Assembly: GCA_035651595.1 (NCBI GenBank)
Contig: DASRFJ010000165.1
Coordinates: 1-9,138, forward strand
Origin: JAFARZ01 sp035651595
GTDB taxonomy: Bacteria > Actinomycetota > Actinomycetes > Streptosporangiales > Streptosporangiaceae
Reading direction: 5' to 3'
Length of the DNA: 9,138 bases
A model generated the notes under the pieces. The model was not told the origin of the DNA, made no database searches, and saw only the letters and a program-made list of their open reading frames with translations. This document shows, in pieces, positions 6,441 through 9,138 of the stretch. Position 1 is the stretch's first letter. Each line of letters starts with the position of its first letter. The position numbers and the translations under genes were made by a program.

Positions 6441-7297
6441 TACCGGGTAGTAGCACGCCGCCCGTCGCCGGATACGGCGGACGTTAGGCCTCGGTGCTTC
6501 GGCCCCGCGGGCCCGGCCAATCCAGTACCCGACAATAGCGCCAGATGGAAGCGCTGTAGCATCGGGGTGGGCTCGATGCCGAGTTCAGTTCGCAATGTGC
6601 TCCGCAACCGGTGGAATTCCTGAAGCGCGCGCTCAATATGGCCCGCGCTATAGAGAGCTGCCATTCGCGAGGCGCAGAAATGCTCATTGGTCGGGTGCTC
6701 GACGACGAGGGTATTCAGTTCGGCCAGCAGGTCGATGTGACGGCCCAGCGCAAGATCGGCGTCAATGCGCCGCTGATGCACACTGAGCTTGGCCTCTTCA
6801 AGCGACGCGGCCTTGAGTCCCAGTTGACAGCCGTGCCTTACGTCGGCGAGAGCGGGCCCTCGCCACAGTGCGAGCGCACGGCCGAACATGACAGATGCCC
6901 GGTAATGATCACTGTCCTCCGCCGCCGCCCGGCCGGCCTGAGCCAGCCGCTCAAACTCGATCATATCGGCGGAAACGCAATGGGCCTGCAGCGTATACCC
7001 GGTGGAGTGCGTACACAGGACCTGTTTCGGATCTTGACCGGGAACCAGCGCCGCCGTTATGCAGACGCGCAGCTGGCGGATGTATGTTTGCAGCGTGGTG
7101 CTGGCACTGCGGGGCGGGCGTTCGGCCCAGAGTTCTTGACGCAGGGCCGACACGTTGATCATGCTTCCCGGGCTCAGTGCGAGAAGGGCAAGCATCTGCC
7201 GCGGCTTGGCGGCAGCCGGCACAATCGATGTGTGATCGAGTTCTACCGTGAGGGGTCCGAGGACCCCGATGCTCATCTCGTTCGGCTCAGTGTTCAT
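6440..7297 (-). CDS. SARP-family (AfsR/DnrI-type) transcriptional regulator with BTAD domain
   Basis: A 285-residue regulator with only the two core SARP domains. Residues about 8–103 form an OmpR/PhoB-like winged helix (IGVLGPLTVEL, KPRQMLALLAL, ALRQELWAERPP, TLQTYIRQLR, STGYTL). Residues about 110–255 form the bacterial transcriptional activation domain, with the family strings FGRALALWRGPALADV, EEAKLSVHQRRIDADLALGRH, ALYSAGHIERALQEFHRLR and ELGIEPTPMLQ. There is no NB-ARC or TPR extension, so this is a small SARP of the pathway-specific kind, which usually activates secondary-metabolite genes by binding direct repeats near their −35 regions. The ATG at 7297 is chosen because GGAAGAG lies three bases upstream; the frame extends to a TTG at 7327. 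The gene stands alone between two hairpins. No in-frame TTA codon was noticed, so no bldA control is indicated. The targets are not visible here. Confidence 0.93.
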   Translation of the reverse strand: MNTEPNEMSIGVLGPLTVELDHTSIVPAAAKPRQMLALLALSPGSMINVSALRQELWAERPPRSASTTLQTYIRQLRVCITAALVPGQDPKQVLCTHSTGYTLQAHCVSADMIEFERLAQAGRAAAEDSDHYRASVMFGRALALWRGPALADVRHGCQLGLKAASLEEAKLSVHQRRIDADLALGRHIDLLAELNTLVVEHPTNEHFCASRMAALYSAGHIERALQEFHRLRSTLRTELGIEPTPMLQRFHLALLSGTGLAGPAGPKHRGLTSAVSGDGRRATTR

Positions 7298-7300
7298 GCG

Positions 7301-7307
7301 CTCTTCC
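7301..7307 (-). promoter_or_regulatory. Ribosome binding site of the SARP gene
   Basis: GGAAGAG on the minus strand, with GGAAG five bases before the ATG at 7297. It supports that ATG over the in-frame TTG at 7327 and the ATG at 7276. Confidence 0.6.
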
Positions 7308-7363
7308 AGATCTCTATTGGGCCTCAAGCATCGCTAAAGCCCGCATCTAGATCCAGTTAGCAG

Positions 7364-7383
7364 TTCATGAGCTGACGCATGAA
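7364..7383. repeat. Inverted repeat upstream of the SARP gene, possible operator
   Basis: TTCATG and CATGAA are separated by eight bases, about 70 bases upstream of the SARP start. The centre-to-centre distance is 14 bases, not a whole number of helical turns, so the case for a dimeric binding site is modest. No clear −35/−10 pair was found beside it. Confidence 0.3.
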
Positions 7384-7395
7384 TATGTCACATAC

Positions 7396-7414
7396 GCCGT
7401 GTGAGCCACACGGC
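7396..7414 (-). terminator. Stem-loop downstream of the antiporter gene
   Basis: GCCGTGTG and CACACGGC form a perfect 8-bp stem around a three-base loop. It lies 17 bases after the antiporter stop codon and next to a second hairpin. No U-run follows, but the strength and position of the stem fit an actinomycete intrinsic terminator, which would give the SARP gene its own transcript. Confidence 0.6.
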
Positions 7415-7417
7415 CGG

Positions 7418-7430
7418 CCGCCCTGGGCGG
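7418..7430 (-). terminator. First of two tandem hairpins after the antiporter gene
   Basis: CCGCCC and GGGCGG are inverted around one base, realistically a 5-bp stem with a three-base loop. It begins one base after the antiporter TAA and precedes the stronger stem at 7396–7414. Confidence 0.45.
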
Positions 7431-7431
7431 G

Positions 7432-8721
7432 TTACTCAGCCTCTTCGCTTGAGTGCAGCACGGTATCGGTGGCGGGCGCCACCGCCGCCGTGACCCGCCG
7501 CACGGCGGTGTCCGGCTTGATCAGGGCCAGCAGCGGTGACGTCGCCAGCGTGGTGACGATCGCCATCAGCACGAGGATGGTGAACAGGCGCTGGTGGATA
7601 AGGCCGTTCGTCAAACCGACGTTGAGGGCGATGAGCTCGGTCAGCCCTCGGGTATTGACCATCGCGGCGATGGCGGCCGATCGCCGTGGCTCCAGCCCGG
7701 ACAGCCGGGAAACCGTGTAGGCAGGCCCGAGCTTGCCCACGGCCGCGATGGTGATGAACAGCATCAGCAGCACGAGCGTGTCGCCGTGCACCGTACCGAT
7801 ATCCAGCGAGAGCCCAGTGGCGATGAAGAACAGCGGCAGGAGCAGCCGTCCGGCCTGCTCCATCGACCGCACCACATCCGCGTCCGGTGCTTGTCCCTTG
7901 CCCCGCATCACCATGCCGGCCAGCAGGCCGCCGAATACTGGCTGGAGGCCAAGTGACGCGGTCACCCACGCGCTGCCCATGGCGAGCACGAACGCGACCG
8001 CGACCGGGCTGGACAGGATCGACTGGCTCCGGCCAGTCCACCAGGACAGCCCGGGCCGGACCACGGCCAGCATCACGATCACGAAACCGGTGATCAGCAA
8101 GATCGTGACGGGCAGCGAGAAGCGCCCCCGGTGGCCGGTACCGACGAGGGCGGCGGTTAGCAGCAGCCAGGCGAGCACGTCCATGATCCCGGCGGCGGCG
8201 GTCGCGATGTCGCCTTCGACGGTTCCGGCGAGATTGCGCTCCCGGAGGAGCGCGGCGAGGACGGGCAGTGCGGTTATCGACACCGCCACGCCCATGAACA
8301 GCACGAACGAGTGACCGCTGGCCAGTTCGCCGAGTGCGGTGAACCGCGACCGCAACACCAGCGCGCAGACGATCCCCAGGCTCATCGGTACCAGGAGTGC
8401 GCTCACCGCGATCAGCGGCACCACGCGGCCGCGGCCCCGCATCGATCGCATGTCGATCTCGTAGCCCACCGTGAACATGAAGATCACCACACCGACCTGC
8501 GCGAGCGTGGTCAGCGCCGGCAGCACCGCCGGCGGGAACAGATGCCTGGTGAGGTGACCGGGCAGCCGCCCGAGCAGGCTCGGCCCGAGGAGGATTCCGG
8601 TGAGCATCTGCCCGATTACCGGTGGCTGATTCACCCGGCGGAGCAGGGCGCTGAGTACGGCGGATACGGCGACGACCAGCGCGATGTCACCGATGACCGT
8701 GGTCGCGATGGTATTCAGCAT
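7432..8721 (-). CDS. CPA2-family cation:proton antiporter (CHX-like)
   Basis: Membrane antiporter of 429 residues with about 12 hydrophobic segments, expected to exchange Na+ or K+ for H+ across the plasma membrane. Family marks in order: NQPPVIGQMLTGILLGPSLLG (about 31–51); FMFTVGYEIDMRSM (about 81–94); SITALPVLAALLRE; AAAGIMDVLAW with the ion-site Asp181; QPVFGGLLAGMVM; PLFFIATGLSLD; the conserved Lys330 in AAVGKLGPAY; and NTRGLTELIALNVGL (356–370), close to the motif of plant CHX proteins. The residue before Asp181 is Met, where electrogenic relatives have Asp and electroneutral ones often Asn. The chain ends soon after the last helix, so RCK/TrkA-N and Usp regulatory domains are absent. 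ATG 8721 is the first start in frame; its AGGG site is only two to three bases away, so expression may be low or the start may lie slightly downstream. A 110-base gap separates it from a divergent small gene. Ion specificity cannot be predicted. Confidence 0.92.
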   Translation of the reverse strand: MLNTIATTVIGDIALVVAVSAVLSALLRRVNQPPVIGQMLTGILLGPSLLGRLPGHLTRHLFPPAVLPALTTLAQVGVVIFMFTVGYEIDMRSMRGRGRVVPLIAVSALLVPMSLGIVCALVLRSRFTALGELASGHSFVLFMGVAVSITALPVLAALLRERNLAGTVEGDIATAAAGIMDVLAWLLLTAALVGTGHRGRFSLPVTILLITGFVIVMLAVVRPGLSWWTGRSQSILSSPVAVAFVLAMGSAWVTASLGLQPVFGGLLAGMVMRGKGQAPDADVVRSMEQAGRLLLPLFFIATGLSLDIGTVHGDTLVLLMLFITIAAVGKLGPAYTVSRLSGLEPRRSAAIAAMVNTRGLTELIALNVGLTNGLIHQRLFTILVLMAIVTTLATSPLLALIKPDTAVRRVTAAVAPATDTVLHSSEEAE

Positions 8722-8831
8722 GACCCTGGACCCATGCCGCGGACGCTAAACCGCTCGCGTTCGATTCAGCTTCGGCGGCAGTTGCGGATCGGTTTGGGCG
8801 TGCTCGCCGGGCCGGCAGTACCCTAGACGCC
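8722..8831. promoter_or_regulatory. Divergent promoter region between antiporter and small gene
   Basis: The 110 bases between two divergent genes must hold at least their 5' control signals. On the plus strand TACCCT (8819–8824) is a −10 candidate. On the minus strand TAGCGT (about 8749–8744) fits TANNNT about 22 bases before the antiporter ATG, without a convincing −35. Confidence 0.4.
8819..8824 (+). promoter_or_regulatory. Candidate −10 element for a leaderless transcript
   Basis: TACCCT matches TANNNT and ends seven bases before the ATG at 8832, the spacing expected when transcription starts at or next to the start codon. No ribosome binding site is visible before this ATG. A TTGGGC at 8794–8799 could be a −35 but the 19-base spacer is long. 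Confidence 0.45.
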
Positions 8832-9122
8832 ATGCCAAAAGTCAGGGTGCCACGGAAGAATGTGACGCCCCGGGAACTTGCGACGGTGCTCGACCGCAGG
8901 CTGGGCGCCGGTTACCAGGTACACAGCAACGGGGACGGGCGGGTCATCGTACGACGGAGCTCAGTGGCTTACGCCAGCATCTCCATCGCCGACACTCCAG
9001 GGGCCTCGGTGTTCCGGGTCCGGGGCGGCGGTCCGCCAGTGCTGCGGCTGCCCAACACGCTGGGTACCGCCCGCCGGGTCGCCGAGGCGCTGCGACGGTC
9101 ACCGGAATTCCGGAGTCTCTAA
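8832..9122 (+). CDS. Small conserved-looking protein of unknown function
   Basis: A 96-residue basic protein that I cannot assign to a named family. It starts MPKVRVPRKN and seems to contain a helix (TPRELATVLDRRL), several strands (YQVHSNGDGRVIVRR, ASISIADT, SVFRVRGGG) and a C-terminal helix (TARRVAEALRRSPEF), that is, a small alpha/beta fold. There is no signal peptide, membrane segment, Cys or metal motif. It is the only plus-strand gene here, divergent from the antiporter, and reads to a TAA at 9120–9122. Good GC-rich codon use and its promoter-like upstream element support it being real. A DNA- or nucleotide-binding role is possible from the basic N-terminus but not supported further. 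Confidence 0.75.
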   Translation: MPKVRVPRKNVTPRELATVLDRRLGAGYQVHSNGDGRVIVRRSSVAYASISIADTPGASVFRVRGGGPPVLRLPNTLGTARRVAEALRRSPEFRSL

Positions 9123-9138
9123 CCCGCGGGGACGGACG

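Noticed and set aside
6440..7297. bldA-type control by TTA codons in the SARP gene
   Set aside because: The one TAA triplet noticed on the plus strand (near 6903) is not in the coding frame.

Overview
The window is about 9.1 kb of GC-rich DNA with actinomycete character. Codon third positions are mostly G or C, non-ATG starts are common, and the families present (class III cyclase–NTPase–TPR protein, DesK-type two-component pair, SARP/BTAD regulator) are typical of Actinobacteria. The genus cannot be fixed from this sequence. Six of the seven genes lie on the minus strand; a small gene at the right end is on the plus strand.

Read in the direction of transcription (right to left), the minus-strand genes are: a CPA2/CHX-like cation:proton antiporter (8721–7432), closed by two tandem stem-loops; a small SARP regulator (7297–6440); a gap of about 300 bp with a promoter candidate and a palindrome; a membrane DesK/NarL-type histidine kinase and its response regulator (6127–4219), followed by a hairpin; then a two-gene unit. 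In that unit a very large zinc-ribbon/nucleotide cyclase/AAA-type NTPase/TPR protein (4115–909) overlaps by four bases (ATGA) with a signal-less subtilisin-family protease (912–55). The plus-strand gene at 8832–9122 encodes a 96-residue protein of unknown function and may be read from a leaderless transcript.

Functionally the window is a regulatory and stress-response neighbourhood: ion transport, a pathway-type transcription activator, a two-component system, and a signalling NTPase coupled to a protease. The most interesting part is the cyclase–NTPase–TPR/S8 protease pair. Its architecture would fit an intracellular system in which nucleotide signalling or NTPase switching controls a cytosolic protease, but this is inference. 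The kinase 5' half and its upstream gap are clearly less GC-rich than the flanks (about 50% against about 70% in sampled 60-base lines), which may reflect membrane-protein codon content plus non-coding DNA, or a different origin. I saw no tRNA, rRNA, CRISPR array, transposase or attachment site.
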